A DNA stretch of 64,000 nt from Verrucomicrobiia bacterium (GCA_011525685.1 WYBW01000124.1:62001-126000), one strand, 5' to 3'. Counted from the first letter of the stretch, positions 1 through 10,247 are shown. The notes: generated from the sequence alone by a model not told the origin. Program-made: numbers and translations.

Positions 1-2
1 CC

Positions 3-1364
3 AGCACCCTCGGCATCGTCATCCGTTCCCAACGTCACTTCGGCGTCATCTCCAAGGAACGCTTGGAATCCGCTCTTACGGAACTGGTCAGCCAGGGAGA
101 ATTGAGCGGCGTGGCCCTGCGCAACGCGGCGGGCGAAGTCGTCGCCTCCGCCGGCGTGCCCTTTGACGACCAGACCCGCGCCGCCGTCGGCCCGGCCGAA
201 CTGTGGAAAGACCAGACCGTCATCCTCATGAACCTGGTGGACCTGGGCGCCAACGTCCCGCGCGACCTGGAGCGTACCAATCCCCCGCTCGTGCTGTCCC
301 GTGACAACTTCATGCGACCCGGAGAAGCCAACCGCGGCGAACCATACCGCGAACGCCCGCCGCCACCGCCCCCTGATGAAATGCAAGCCAACGAAGACGG
401 CGAACTGGCTGCCCGTGGGCGCGGTCGTCCCCGCGGCGGATCGGACGGGCGACCCCGATTTGCCCGGCCTTTCTGGATGGACGAAGACGAGTACAAGACC
501 CTGATCCAAAAACAGGGCGTTCACAGTTTTGTTCTCGCCATGTCCACGCGACCGATGCACGAAGCCAGTCGCGCGGACTTCTGGATGCGGCTGCTCGTGG
601 TCACCTTCGCCACCGCTTCCGTGATCGGCATCGGCCTCGCTTGGGGGCACGTTGGTAAATCCGCCGATCTGCAGATCCGGCTGGTGCGCGCCAGCGAACT
701 GAACTCGCACTTGAAACGCATGAACGTGGCCGCCGCGGGATTGGCCCACGAAACCCGCAACCCCCTCAACATCATCCGCGGCCTCGCCCAGATGATCTCC
801 AAGCAGCCGGACACCCCGGACGAAATCCGCCGCAAATCCCAGGACATCGTTGCCGAAACCGACCGCGTCACCGCCCAACTCAACGAATTCATCAACTACT
901 CCCGCCCCCGCGAAGTCCGCCGCGCCCCGCTGCCCTTGAACGCCGCCATTGGCGAAGTCGCGCGCGCCCTCAGCTACGACCTGGAGGAAAAAAGTATTGA
1001 CCTGCAAATCCAGGGCGAAAACCTCGTCATTCAGGCCGACGAACAGATGTTTCGTCAGGCACTCTTCAACCTCCTGCTCAACGCCGTTCAGGCCGTCGGG
1101 CGGGGCGGGCAGGTTCAGGTCGTCGCCCAGAAGCGCAACGCCTCCGAAGCCGTGCTCGAGGTCCGCGACAACGGCCCGGGCGTGCCGCCGGACCGGCGGG
1201 CCGAGATCTTCAAACCCTACTTCACCCTCCAACAACAGGGCACCGGCCTGGGACTGGCCGTCGTCCAGCAAATCGTCCTTGCTCACGGGTGGGAGATCGA
1301 ATGTCTGGGCAATGAACCCCGCGGTGCCGTCTTCCGCATCACCCACTTGAAACTCGCCGCCTGA
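3..1364 (+). CDS. Two-component sensor histidine kinase, NtrB/ZraS type (5' end outside window)
   Basis: Autophosphorylating membrane sensor that should donate phosphate to the response regulator 19 bp downstream. The frame is open to the left edge: codons upstream of the TTG at 63 are uninterrupted, so the true start and probably a first membrane helix lie outside the window. A sensory, presumably periplasmic, part with a Pro/Arg-rich stretch (about 340-460) leads to a membrane helix (about 586-650). The kinase core follows: the H-box with the phospho-acceptor His in HETRNPLNIIRG (His codon 747-749), the N-box NLLLNAVQAV, the G1 box DNGPGVPPD and the G2 box GTGLGLAVV. H-box style and partner fit the NtrB/AtoS/ZraS class. 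The signal sensed is unknown. Confidence 0.9.
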   Translation, partial: STLGIVIRSQRHFGVISKERLESALTELVSQGELSGVALRNAAGEVVASAGVPFDDQTRAAVGPAELWKDQTVILMNLVDLGANVPRDLERTNPPLVLSRDNFMRPGEANRGEPYRERPPPPPPDEMQANEDGELAARGRGRPRGGSDGRPRFARPFWMDEDEYKTLIQKQGVHSFVLAMSTRPMHEASRADFWMRLLVVTFATASVIGIGLAWGHVGKSADLQIRLVRASELNSHLKRMNVAAAGLAHETRNPLNIIRGLAQMISKQPDTPDEIRRKSQDIVAETDRVTAQLNEFINYSRPREVRRAPLPLNAAIGEVARALSYDLEEKSIDLQIQGENLVIQADEQMFRQALFNLLLNAVQAVGRGGQVQVVAQKRNASEAVLEVRDNGPGVPPDRRAEIFKPYFTLQQQGTGLGLAVVQQIVLAHGWEIECLGNEPRGAVFRITHLKLAA

Positions 1365-1383
1365 ACGGGCTACCCTTGCGGAC

Positions 1384-2793
<1,410 letters not shown>

Positions 2794-2807
2794 GGGCCGC
2801 GCCGGGT

Positions 2808-3668
2808 TTACGAACTGGCGCTGGTGTAGCGACGCACGGATTGCCGCCAGACCCATTCCGAGACCATGGCGCACGCGAAACCCAGCGCGAGCAGAAGCAT
2901 CAGCGGGCGGAGATGCTCCAGCGTCTGGATCAGCACGCGCACCGGCACGTTGCTCACCAGCAGCATCGGCAGCGCGAACGTGAAGATTGCTTTGAACAGT
3001 CCCCGGAAGGCCTCATCCGGCATGCGGGCGATCTGAAAGAGGTTGTAGTACCCGTAAACGATGCCTTGGGCGCGCACCGTCCAGAAGCTGATCGTCGCCA
3101 GCATGAACATGAGCGAGTAGTGGATGAGAATCCCGACGACGCACAGCATCAGAAAGGCGAGCACCTGAAGGAAGGTGGGCATGAACTGAAGCTGCCACAG
3201 CGCGTAAACCATGACGGCGAGGGCCGACAGCGCGTTGACAAAGCCGCCGAGGTCCACCTGGCGCAGCGAGACGACGAACCGGGTGTTGACCGGCAACATG
3301 AGCAGAAAGTCGAGTTTGCCGGTGCGGATGAGTTCCGAAAGATTGGCGCAGTTGACCAGGAAGAACGCCTGGTAAATCTGCTGAATGAACTGGCTTGCGC
3401 CCACCAGCAAGACCACCTGCCACTTGGTCCACGAACCGATGGTTTCGGTGTGCAGATAAATGACGCCGATGAACGCCAGTTGCAGGCCGAACCAGAGCAG
3501 CTCGACGATGATCCAGAGGACGAAGTTGCCCTTGAACATCGTCTCCCGCGTCACGGAATTTTTCCAAAGGGCGGCGTAGATGGCGAAGTAGCGGAGCAAA
3601 CGTGCCCCGCCACTCCCGTGCAGGCGTTCGCTCTTTGCGGAGCACTCGAGCTGGGATCGCGAATTCAT
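2808..3668 (-). CDS. ABC-2 type transporter permease (COG3694-like)
   Basis: Integral membrane permease with about six hydrophobic helices, of the ABC-2/DUF990 (PF06182) kind used by uncharacterised exporters. Residues such as RTGKLDFLLMLPVNTRF are typical of this family. The longest reading frame starts at 3749, but 3674 or 3668 is much better: GGGAGG lies just upstream and the ATG at 3674 overlaps the TGA of the preceding permease gene as ATGA, so the pair is translationally coupled. In other genomes such pairs come with a separate ATPase (COG4586-COG4587-COG3694). No ATPase gene is next to them here, so the ATPase must be elsewhere or missing. Substrate unknown. Confidence 0.85.
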   Translation of the reverse strand: MNSRSQLECSAKSERLHGSGGARLLRYFAIYAALWKNSVTRETMFKGNFVLWIIVELLWFGLQLAFIGVIYLHTETIGSWTKWQVVLLVGASQFIQQIYQAFFLVNCANLSELIRTGKLDFLLMLPVNTRFVVSLRQVDLGGFVNALSALAVMVYALWQLQFMPTFLQVLAFLMLCVVGILIHYSLMFMLATISFWTVRAQGIVYGYYNLFQIARMPDEAFRGLFKAIFTFALPMLLVSNVPVRVLIQTLEHLRPLMLLLALGFACAMVSEWVWRQSVRRYTSASS

Positions 3669-3670
3669 GT

Positions 3671-4486
3671 TCATCCTCCCACGGCGGAGTATTTCTTGAT
3701 GCCGCGATGCCACGCCAGGCGCGCGAGCAGGTAAGCCAGGGCCACCCACGCCGCCTGCATGATGAGGCTTCTGACCAGTTCGCTGCCGGTGACTTTGCCC
3801 ATGTAAATCCCGACCGGGACGTAGAGCTGATAGGGGAACGGAGTCAGATACAGCGCCTGCTCCAGCGCCGGCGGCAGGATGTCCAGGGGAAACAAGTGGC
3901 CGCTGGCGATGTATTCAAAGGCGTAAAGGATGAAAATAAAAGTGGACACTTCCAGCACCCAGAACGCCAGCATCGCCATCATGTAGGAGAGAAAGAATTG
4001 CAGCAGCGCGGTCATCGCCAGGGAAATGACAAACCATCCGAAGGTGCCCCAGTCTGGTGGGAAGACGAAATACTGCCGCCAGTACAGGATGAACAGGGTG
4101 ATGGGGACGCAGGCCACGGCGAGATACGTGAGCCGGCCGGAGAGGAACAGGGTGAACCGGAACCACAGGTAGTCCACCGGCTTGAGCAAAAACTGGCTGA
4201 TGTTGCCGTCCTTGATATCGGCGGCAATCTGCCAGTCGTCCTCATTGACGGCCGTGAGCGCGTCCACCACCGTGACCAGCAGGTAATAGGAGATCATCTG
4301 CGCCAGCGTGTAGGTGGCCACGGTGGCCTCGTCCCCCTTGCCTTCGTAAATGGTGCGCCACAGCGACAGTATGGCCATGAGCGGCAGGAGGCCGAACAGG
4401 GCCCGCGCCAGGAAGTTGAAGCGATAGGTCAGATGGTTTTGCAGACCCACGTTCAACACATGCCAGTATTTGCGCAGGGCGGCCAT
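3671..4486 (-). CDS. ABC-2 type transporter permease (COG4587-like)
   Basis: First gene of the minus-strand permease pair; 271 residues, about six membrane helices. A motif around DIKDGNISQFLLKPVDY is characteristic of the COG4587/DUF990 permeases, which form a heterodimer with the COG3694 subunit encoded downstream. Its stop codon overlaps the start region of that second gene. The gene is divergent from the glucan phosphorylase gene, with about 120 bp between the two starts that must hold both promoters. The role is inferred from family only; no nucleotide-binding subunit is adjacent. Confidence 0.85.
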   Translation of the reverse strand: MAALRKYWHVLNVGLQNHLTYRFNFLARALFGLLPLMAILSLWRTIYEGKGDEATVATYTLAQMISYYLLVTVVDALTAVNEDDWQIAADIKDGNISQFLLKPVDYLWFRFTLFLSGRLTYLAVACVPITLFILYWRQYFVFPPDWGTFGWFVISLAMTALLQFFLSYMMAMLAFWVLEVSTFIFILYAFEYIASGHLFPLDILPPALEQALYLTPFPYQLYVPVGIYMGKVTGSELVRSLIMQAAWVALAYLLARLAWHRGIKKYSAVGG

Positions 4487-4609
4487 TTTGGGACAACGTA
4501 ACGACGGTGCCGGAGGATGGAAACAAGGATTTTTGTTTGCGAGGCACGGATTCGGCCACTACCGTTCCACCCTTCAGTGATTTGGAAGTTGAATCAAAGG
4601 TCTTGAACT

Positions 4610-6865
4610 ATGGCAAAGAAGCAATTGACCCCTGATGAGTTTAGCAGCCTGGTCGCCCGGTTGAACAAACTCTCGCACAAGGTCTCCTCCCTGGAACTGA
4701 ACGACTTGGTGGCCCGTCTGAACAAGCTCTCACGCAACCTCTGGTGGACCTGGGATCAGGAGGCCCAGGAGGTTTTTCAGGAGCTCTCCCCGCGCGGTTG
4801 GCAGAATCTTTACCACAATGCCGTGGCCATTCTGCACGAAGTGTCGGAATACGAATTGCGCGTGCGGCTCCAGGAACGCGACTTTGCCGGGCACGTGCAG
4901 CAGGTCTTGCGGGATTTCGACGATTACATGGGCGAGAAGAACACCTGGGCGGCCAAACACGCTCCGCAGTTCGCCAAAAATCCCGTGGCTTATTTCTCGG
5001 CGGAGTTTGGTTTTCACGAAACCCTGCCCATCGCCGCCGGCGGCCTGGGCATTCTGGCCGGCGACCATGCCAAGTCCGCCAGCGATCTCGGTCTCGGCTT
5101 CGTGGGCGTGAGTTTGTTTTATCGCGAGGGCTATTTTCAACAGGCCTTCGACGCGAACAACTGGCAGACCGAATACTACACGCTCCTCAATCCGAAGAAC
5201 CTGCCCGTCGAGCCGGTGCTCAACGACAAGGGCGAACCGCTGGTGTGCGAGGTGGACATCGGCATGAGCCGGGTGTTTTTCCAGGCCTGGCGCGTCAACG
5301 TGGGTCGCGTGCCTGTTTATCTCCTGGACGCCAACCGGCCCGAAAACGAGCAACATGCGCGCGACCTCACCCTGCGGGTTTACGGCGGCGACAGCACCAC
5401 GCGGATCATGCAGGAGGTGTTGCTGGGCATGGGCGGCGTGCGGTTGCTGCGCGCGTTGGGCGTGCAGCCCTCGGTCTTCCACATGAACGAGGGCCATGCG
5501 GCGTTTCTGACGTTTGAGTTGATTCGCGAACAAGTCGCCCAAGGCCGGACGCTCCAGGATGCCATCGCCGTAACCCGGAAGCATTGCCTGTTCACCACCC
5601 ACACGCCGGTCGAGGCCGGCCACGACCGGTTCAGTCCGGACTTGATGGATTATGCGTTGCACCGCTTCCGCACGCAGTTGCCCGAGGTCTTTCCTGCGCT
5701 GATGGCGCTGGGGCGCGTCAAGCCCGACGATCCGCACGAGCCGTTTTGCATGACGGTGCTGGCGCTCAAGATGTCCCGCGCCGCCAACGCCGTGAGCGAG
5801 TTGCATGGCCGGGTGAGCCGCCACATGTGGCATTGTTTGTATCCGGATCAGCCGGTGGAAAAGGTGCCCATCGGGCACGTGACCAACGGGATTCATCTCC
5901 TGGGTTGGATGAAGGGTACGGTGCGGCGGTTCTGGCGGCGCAAGCTGACCGGCCCGGCCGAGTCGCCCGCCGCGCCCGCCGGCAGCACCACCCGTTTCTG
6001 GCAGGCCCGGCCGGATTATGACTGGGCCACGGAGATGCAGTTGCCCGATTTCTGGGAGAAGTTGCAGGACGAGAAGTTTGTCACGGACGAGGAGTTGTGG
6101 GCTTTGCGTTACCGGCTGCGCCGCGAGTTGCTGGAGTTCACCCGGCGCCGCCTGCTCCTGCAGCAGCAACGGGTGACGCACGGCGATTTCATCGCGTTCG
6201 ATCATTTGCTCAATCCCGACGCGTTGACCATCGGGTTTGCGCGGCGTTTTGCCACATACAAGCGCGCGCCGCTCATCTTCCAGCAGATCGAGAAGATTGT
6301 GCAGCTCACCCGCGACCAAGCCCGCCCCGTGCAGTTCATCTTCGCCGGCAAGGCGCATCCGCGCGACGACGATGGCAAGCGCTACATCCAGCACATCATT
6401 CATCTCAGCAAGTACAGCGACTTGAAGGGGCACCTGGTGTTCATTGAGAATTATGATGTGCATGTCGCGCGGCAGATGCTTTCCGGCTGCGATGTCTGGT
6501 TGAACAATCCACGCCGACCGCTCGAGGCCTCGGGCACCAGCGGCATGAAGGCCGGCTGCCACGGCGGCCTCAACCTGAGCATCCTGGATGGCTGGTGGCG
6601 CGAAGGCTACAACGGCGAGAACGGTTTTGCCATCGGCGAGGATTCTCATCCCGATTCGGTCGAGGAGCAGGACCGGTTGGACAGCGCCAACTTGTTCAAG
6701 GCGCTCACCGAGGAGGTGATCCCGTGTTTCTTCGAGCGGGATGATCAGGGGGTGCCGCGCCGCTGGATTCGCAAGATCCGTCAGGCCATGGTGACGCTCG
6801 TGCCGCAGTTCACCACCCATCGCATGGTGCGGGAGTACGTCGAGAAATATTACCTCACGAAGTAG
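4610..6865 (+). CDS. glgP: Alpha-glucan (glycogen/starch) phosphorylase, GT35
   Basis: Cytoplasmic PLP enzyme that releases glucose 1-phosphate from the non-reducing ends of alpha-1,4-glucan. At 751 residues it has the size and order of the shorter bacterial GlgP branch (DUF3417 N-terminus). Visible landmarks are NLWWTW near residue 43, PVAYFSAEFGFHE, AAGGLGILAGDH, HMNEGHAAF, TTHTPVEAGHDRF, HVTNGIHL, GFARRFATYKR, FAGKAHPRD and the PLP-lysine region EASGTSGMKAG. The N-terminus is odd: LVARLNKLS occurs twice (residues 14-22 and 33-41), a tandem duplication of the helix normally present once before the NLWW motif. The gene stands alone; no other glycogen gene is visible. Confidence 0.95.
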   Translation: MAKKQLTPDEFSSLVARLNKLSHKVSSLELNDLVARLNKLSRNLWWTWDQEAQEVFQELSPRGWQNLYHNAVAILHEVSEYELRVRLQERDFAGHVQQVLRDFDDYMGEKNTWAAKHAPQFAKNPVAYFSAEFGFHETLPIAAGGLGILAGDHAKSASDLGLGFVGVSLFYREGYFQQAFDANNWQTEYYTLLNPKNLPVEPVLNDKGEPLVCEVDIGMSRVFFQAWRVNVGRVPVYLLDANRPENEQHARDLTLRVYGGDSTTRIMQEVLLGMGGVRLLRALGVQPSVFHMNEGHAAFLTFELIREQVAQGRTLQDAIAVTRKHCLFTTHTPVEAGHDRFSPDLMDYALHRFRTQLPEVFPALMALGRVKPDDPHEPFCMTVLALKMSRAANAVSELHGRVSRHMWHCLYPDQPVEKVPIGHVTNGIHLLGWMKGTVRRFWRRKLTGPAESPAAPAGSTTRFWQARPDYDWATEMQLPDFWEKLQDEKFVTDEELWALRYRLRRELLEFTRRRLLLQQQRVTHGDFIAFDHLLNPDALTIGFARRFATYKRAPLIFQQIEKIVQLTRDQARPVQFIFAGKAHPRDDDGKRYIQHIIHLSKYSDLKGHLVFIENYDVHVARQMLSGCDVWLNNPRRPLEASGTSGMKAGCHGGLNLSILDGWWREGYNGENGFAIGEDSHPDSVEEQDRLDSANLFKALTEEVIPCFFERDDQGVPRRWIRKIRQAMVTLVPQFTTHRMVREYVEKYYLTK

Positions 6866-6954
6866 CTGCCGGCTCCTGCTCTTCGTCGTAAGCTTGATCC
6901 AAATCCTCCCGGTGCGGAGGGAATCAGGATCAGTAGAAAGCTGGAGATTAAGAA

Positions 6955-8130
6955 ATGCCGGCGCTGCCCGATATCAAGTCCCAGACGCGCGAGGAACTGG
7001 CCACGCGATTCGCGGAATGGAAACAACCCGCCTACCGCGTCCCACAGTTGCTCGAATGGCTTTATCTCCATCGCGCGACGGACTGGGACGCCATGACGAA
7101 CCTCCCCAAAGCGCTTCGCCAGAAGCTGCGCGAGCACTTCACGCTTCAGACGCTGGAGTTGCTCCGCAAGCAGGGCGCGCGCGACGTCACGCAAAAATTC
7201 CTCTGGCGGCTGGCGGATCATTCGCTCATCGAGAGTGTGCTCATCCCGGCAAACCCGGCGCTTTACGGCGAGGCCAGTGACCGTCACACGTTGTGTGTCT
7301 CCACCCAGGTCGGCTGTGCGTATGGTTGCAAGTTTTGCGCAAGCGGATTGGATGGCTGGAAACGCAACCTTTTGCCGCATGAGATCGTCGAACAGGTCGT
7401 GGCGGTGGAGCGGTGGCATGATGCGGTCGAGCGGGAGAAAAGGAGAAAAGGTGAGGAGGAGAATTCCCCTGATCCCCTTTTCCCCTCGGCACCCGCTTCT
7501 ACCTCACCGCAGCAAGCCTCCGAGCGGTTGATCAACAACCTGGTCATCATGGGCATGGGCGAACCGCTGGCCAACTACGAGAATTTGCTGAAGGCGTTGC
7601 GCCTCCTGAACGCGCCCTGGGGAGGCGGCATTGGCGCGCGGAAAATCACGATTTCCACGAGCGGGCTGGCTCCGCAGATCCGCCGGCTGGCCGATGAACC
7701 GGAGCAGTTCCGGCTGGCGGTGTCGTTGCACGGAGCCACAGATGAGGTGCGTTCCCGGATCATGCCGGTGAATCGGAAGTTTCCGCTTCGGGAACTGAGC
7801 GCCGCGCTGGAGGATTATCAATCGAGGAAGGAACGGATGATCACGTTTGAATACATCCTGATCGCCGGGGTGAACGATTCCTTGGAGCAAACCAGGCCGC
7901 TGGCCGCGCTGGCGCGCCGGTTGAAAGCGAAGGTGAATTTGATTCCTTACAACCAGGTCCAGGGGCTGCCTTGGGAACGCCCAGCCGACGAAATCTGTGA
8001 AGCTTTCCTGGCCGCCTTGGAGAAACAGAAGGTCATCGCGACGTTGCGCCGGGAAAAGGGGCACGAGATTGACGCCGCCTGTGGTCAGTTGCGGTTGAAA
8101 ACAGAGCGTGAACTTTCCGAAGGGAAGTGA
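6955..8130 (+). CDS. rlmN: 23S rRNA (adenine2503-C2)-methyltransferase RlmN
   Basis: Radical-SAM enzyme that methylates C2 of A2503 in 23S rRNA (and A37 of some tRNAs). The [4Fe-4S] motif CAYGCKFC, the GMGEPL motif, KITISTSG, the LAVSLHGAT segment, NLIPYN and the C-terminal ACGQLR with the second catalytic Cys are all present. GGAG lies about 9 nt before the ATG. The protein carries an in-frame insert of roughly 25-30 residues between VERWHDAVE and ERLINNLVIMGMGEPL (about 7436-7516), rich in Lys/Glu, then Pro/Ser. Its DNA is a purine run followed by a pyrimidine run that can fold back on itself, so it looks like a domesticated palindromic repeat. 391 residues against about 350-380 for the family. 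Confidence 0.95.
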   Translation: MPALPDIKSQTREELATRFAEWKQPAYRVPQLLEWLYLHRATDWDAMTNLPKALRQKLREHFTLQTLELLRKQGARDVTQKFLWRLADHSLIESVLIPANPALYGEASDRHTLCVSTQVGCAYGCKFCASGLDGWKRNLLPHEIVEQVVAVERWHDAVEREKRRKGEEENSPDPLFPSAPASTSPQQASERLINNLVIMGMGEPLANYENLLKALRLLNAPWGGGIGARKITISTSGLAPQIRRLADEPEQFRLAVSLHGATDEVRSRIMPVNRKFPLRELSAALEDYQSRKERMITFEYILIAGVNDSLEQTRPLAALARRLKAKVNLIPYNQVQGLPWERPADEICEAFLAALEKQKVIATLRREKGHEIDAACGQLRLKTERELSEGK

Positions 8131-8142
8131 TAGCCTCAATTC

Positions 8143-8358
8143 ATGAAACGACGTTCGCCCACGCAACCCTTGCCCAAACGCGCGGCCCGAATGCTTGCCA
8201 AACTGAAGCGGGTTCGTGGGTTGACCGACGCTGAAAAATCCGTGTATGCGCTTGGCCTCGCCGCCACACCCGAAGAAAGATGGGAACTCGCCGAAAACTT
8301 CATCCGGTCGCTCGGTTATTGGAAGCCCTTGAAAAGGAAGACATCCGTTTCATGTTGA
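8143..8358 (+). CDS. Small basic protein preceding a nucleotidyltransferase-like gene
   Basis: 71 residues, strongly basic at both ends, with the internal segment ATPEERWELAENFIRSLG. It starts 12 bp after the rlmN stop and its last 79 bases overlap the next gene in another frame. Small proteins with a PEERW segment directly ahead of a nucleotidyltransferase-fold gene are a pattern I recall from other genomes, suggesting a two-component unit, perhaps toxin-antitoxin-like, but no function is proven. A frameshifted single gene is the alternative. The short tail after KPLKRK is a plausible natural C-terminus, so I prefer two overlapping genes. Confidence 0.6.
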   Translation: MKRRSPTQPLPKRAARMLAKLKRVRGLTDAEKSVYALGLAATPEERWELAENFIRSLGYWKPLKRKTSVSC

Positions 8359-8771
8359 TCGGCATGTCCGCCGCGATTGTCCAGGGCGTCATGGAGTCAA
8401 CACTCGATGTGGACCTTTGGGTGGACTTGTCGCCGCGGCAATATATGCGCGCGCAGAATGTCGCCATCAAGACGGGTGGGACGATGGGGGCGAACACCGT
8501 GGCCTACCTCGAGGATGGAACACCAGTGAATTTTGTTTTCGGCGATGTCGCCGGCCTGAGCCCGTTCGCGAGAGAATTCAAAAACACGCGGCGACTGAAC
8601 TTTGGCGGTAAGCGAATCCCGGTGCTCAAGCTGGAACGCATCCTGAAGAGCAAGGAAACCCTCAAGCGCGACAAGGACCTCGCTCACATTGTTCAGATTC
8701 GTAACCTGCTGCGATGCCAACGCGCGTTGAAGTCCGAGACCGCGGGTGCTCGGAAGCGAAAGAGCACATGA
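8280..8771 (+). CDS. Nucleotidyltransferase-like protein (AbiEii/DUF6036-type fold)
   Basis: 163 residues. The segment IRFMLIGMSAAIVQG followed by STLDVDLWVDL matches the G-S/G...DxD signature of small nucleotidyltransferases found in abortive-infection and toxin-antitoxin modules; the DVD pair would bind metal. The tail is Lys/Arg-rich. The ATG at 8280 gives a helix before the motif; 8352 is an alternative start. Its last four bases ATGA contain the hisH start, so it is translationally coupled to a histidine biosynthesis gene. That is an unexpected partner. The second acidic residue usually needed for catalysis is not obvious, so activity is uncertain. Confidence 0.6.
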   Translation: MGTRRKLHPVARLLEALEKEDIRFMLIGMSAAIVQGVMESTLDVDLWVDLSPRQYMRAQNVAIKTGGTMGANTVAYLEDGTPVNFVFGDVAGLSPFAREFKNTRRLNFGGKRIPVLKLERILKSKETLKRDKDLAHIVQIRNLLRCQRALKSETAGARKRKST

Positions 8772-9385
8772 TTGCGCTCCTCGACTACGGCTCCGGCAAC
8801 CTGCGCAGCGTCCACAAGGCGCTGCTCAAGGTCGGTGCGAACGTGCGCATCGTCCAGCATCCTGATGGGATGCGGGACGCCCGCGCTGTCGTGCTGCCCG
8901 GCGTGGGTGCGTTTGATGACTGCATCAACGCCCTGCGGAAGCAGGAACTGCTGGAAGCCTCACGGGAGTTCATCAAGTCTGGGAGGCCGTTCCTTGGCAT
9001 TTGTGTCGGCTACCAGGCCTTGTTCGAGAAGAGCGAGGAATTCAACAGTTGCGCCGCCGGACTGGCCATCTTGCCTGGCAAAGTGGTCCGGTTTTCTGAA
9101 CGAAGCGGACTCAAGATCCCGCAGATTGGCTGGAATCAACTTGAAATCGTGCGGCCGGATTGTCCGCTGTATCGAGGCGTCGCCAACGGCAGTTACGTTT
9201 ACTTCGTCCACAGTTTCTTTCCGAAACCGGCGGACGAAGCCATTGTCGCCACGCGCACGGAGTATGGCGAGACGTTCGCGTCGTCTGTCTGGCGTGACAA
9301 CGTGTTCGCCACGCAGTTTCACCCGGAGAAAAGCCAGAAGGTGGGGTTGCAGTTGTTGAGCAACTTCGTGGCGCTCGCCTCCTGA
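8768..9385 (+). CDS. hisH: Imidazole glycerol phosphate synthase subunit HisH
   Basis: Glutaminase subunit that feeds ammonia to HisF in the fifth step of histidine synthesis. The frame opens at 8714, but the family start is ATG 8768 (MIALLDYGSGNLRS), which overlaps the stop of the upstream gene. Class I amidotransferase residues are visible: nucleophile Cys79 in GICVGYQ (the family more often reads GICLGMQ) and the His-Glu pair in TQFHPEKSQ. GVGAFDDC and the oxyanion region are normal. About 205 residues, normal length. No hisF, hisA or other his gene lies next to it, so the pathway is dispersed in this genome. Confidence 0.95.
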   Translation: MIALLDYGSGNLRSVHKALLKVGANVRIVQHPDGMRDARAVVLPGVGAFDDCINALRKQELLEASREFIKSGRPFLGICVGYQALFEKSEEFNSCAAGLAILPGKVVRFSERSGLKIPQIGWNQLEIVRPDCPLYRGVANGSYVYFVHSFFPKPADEAIVATRTEYGETFASSVWRDNVFATQFHPEKSQKVGLQLLSNFVALAS

Positions 9386-9577
9386 TCTTAATTGCGCCTT
9401 GTGGATTGGGTCATGACTTGGTTCAGGATCAAGACTTCGAGTCAAGGCACGAGTCGAAGCAGCGCTTGCGCGCGCACGGGTTCTTCGCTACTGTCCCTGC
9501 GTCAGCACTGTTTGAACCCAGAGTGATTGATTTCTGTCTGACGATTAACCGAAAACCAAACACTGAACACTGAAATT

Positions 9578-10189
9578 ATGGCACACGAACTACCCCCGCT
9601 GCCTTACGACAAGGCGGCGCTCGAACCCCACATTGACGCGACGACCATGGAAATCCACCACGGTCGCCATCACAAGGCCTACGTGGACAACCTCAACAAA
9701 GCCATCGCCGGCACGCCGCTGGAGAACAAATCCCTGGAGGCGTTGATTGGCGACCTGGCTTCCGTGCCCGACAACATCCGTGGACCGGTGCGCAACAACG
9801 GCGGCGGTCATTGGAATCACTCATTCTTCTGGAAGCTCATGGCGCCGAAAGCGGGCGGCGCACCCACCGGCAAGCTGGCCGACGACATCAAGGCCGCCTT
9901 TGGCAGTTTCGCCGATTTTCAGGCGAAGTTTGAAGCCGCAGGGTTGGGCCGCTTCGGCAGCGGTTGGGCCTGGCTTGTCTCCAACGGCGGCAAGCTGGAG
10001 ATCGTTTCGACCGCCAACCAGGACAATCCGCTCATGGGCAAAGCCATCGCCGGCTGCGAGGGCAAACCCCTTCTGGGCGTGGACGTTTGGGAACACGCCT
10101 ACTACCTCAAGTATCAAAACAAGCGGGCCGATTACCTCAAAGCTTGGTGGAACGTGGTGAACTGGGCCGAGGTCGCCAAGAACTATTGA
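9578..10189 (+). CDS. sodA: Superoxide dismutase [Mn/Fe]
   Basis: Converts superoxide to hydrogen peroxide and oxygen. The four metal ligands can be placed: His27 in MEIHHGRHH, the His of HWNHSFFW, and the Asp and His of [25 protein letters not shown] with GSGWAWLV resembles the manganese type more than the iron type, but the metal cannot be settled from sequence. There is no leader, so it is cytoplasmic. 203 residues, normal. Single gene with its own promoter region (9386-9577) and a strong terminator 22 bp after the stop. Confidence 0.96.
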   Translation: MAHELPPLPYDKAALEPHIDATTMEIHHGRHHKAYVDNLNKAIAGTPLENKSLEALIGDLASVPDNIRGPVRNNGGGHWNHSFFWKLMAPKAGGAPTGKLADDIKAAFGSFADFQAKFEAAGLGRFGSGWAWLVSNGGKLEIVSTANQDNPLMGKAIAGCEGKPLLGVDVWEHAYYLKYQNKRADYLKAWWNVVNWAEVAKNY

Positions 10190-10211
10190 CTCGCCCACCA
10201 GGGATTACCCC

Positions 10212-10247
10212 AGGCGCGCTGACGATGGTCGGCGCGCCTGATTTTTT
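10212..10247 (+). terminator. Rho-independent terminator of the superoxide dismutase gene
   Basis: Perfect 8-bp stem AGGCGCGC (10212-10219) with GCGCGCCT (10232-10239), a 12-nt loop, then GATTTTTT. It lies 22 bp after the sod stop codon. Confidence 0.85.

Noticed and set aside
4730-6820. Minus-strand frame of 696 codons opposite glucan phosphorylase
   Set aside because: Shadow frame with no recognisable motif; the plus strand encodes a complete GT35 enzyme.
9386-9577. Possible tRNA or riboswitch in the gap before superoxide dismutase
   Set aside because: No cloverleaf, CCA end or known riboswitch core could be laid out; treated as promoter region.
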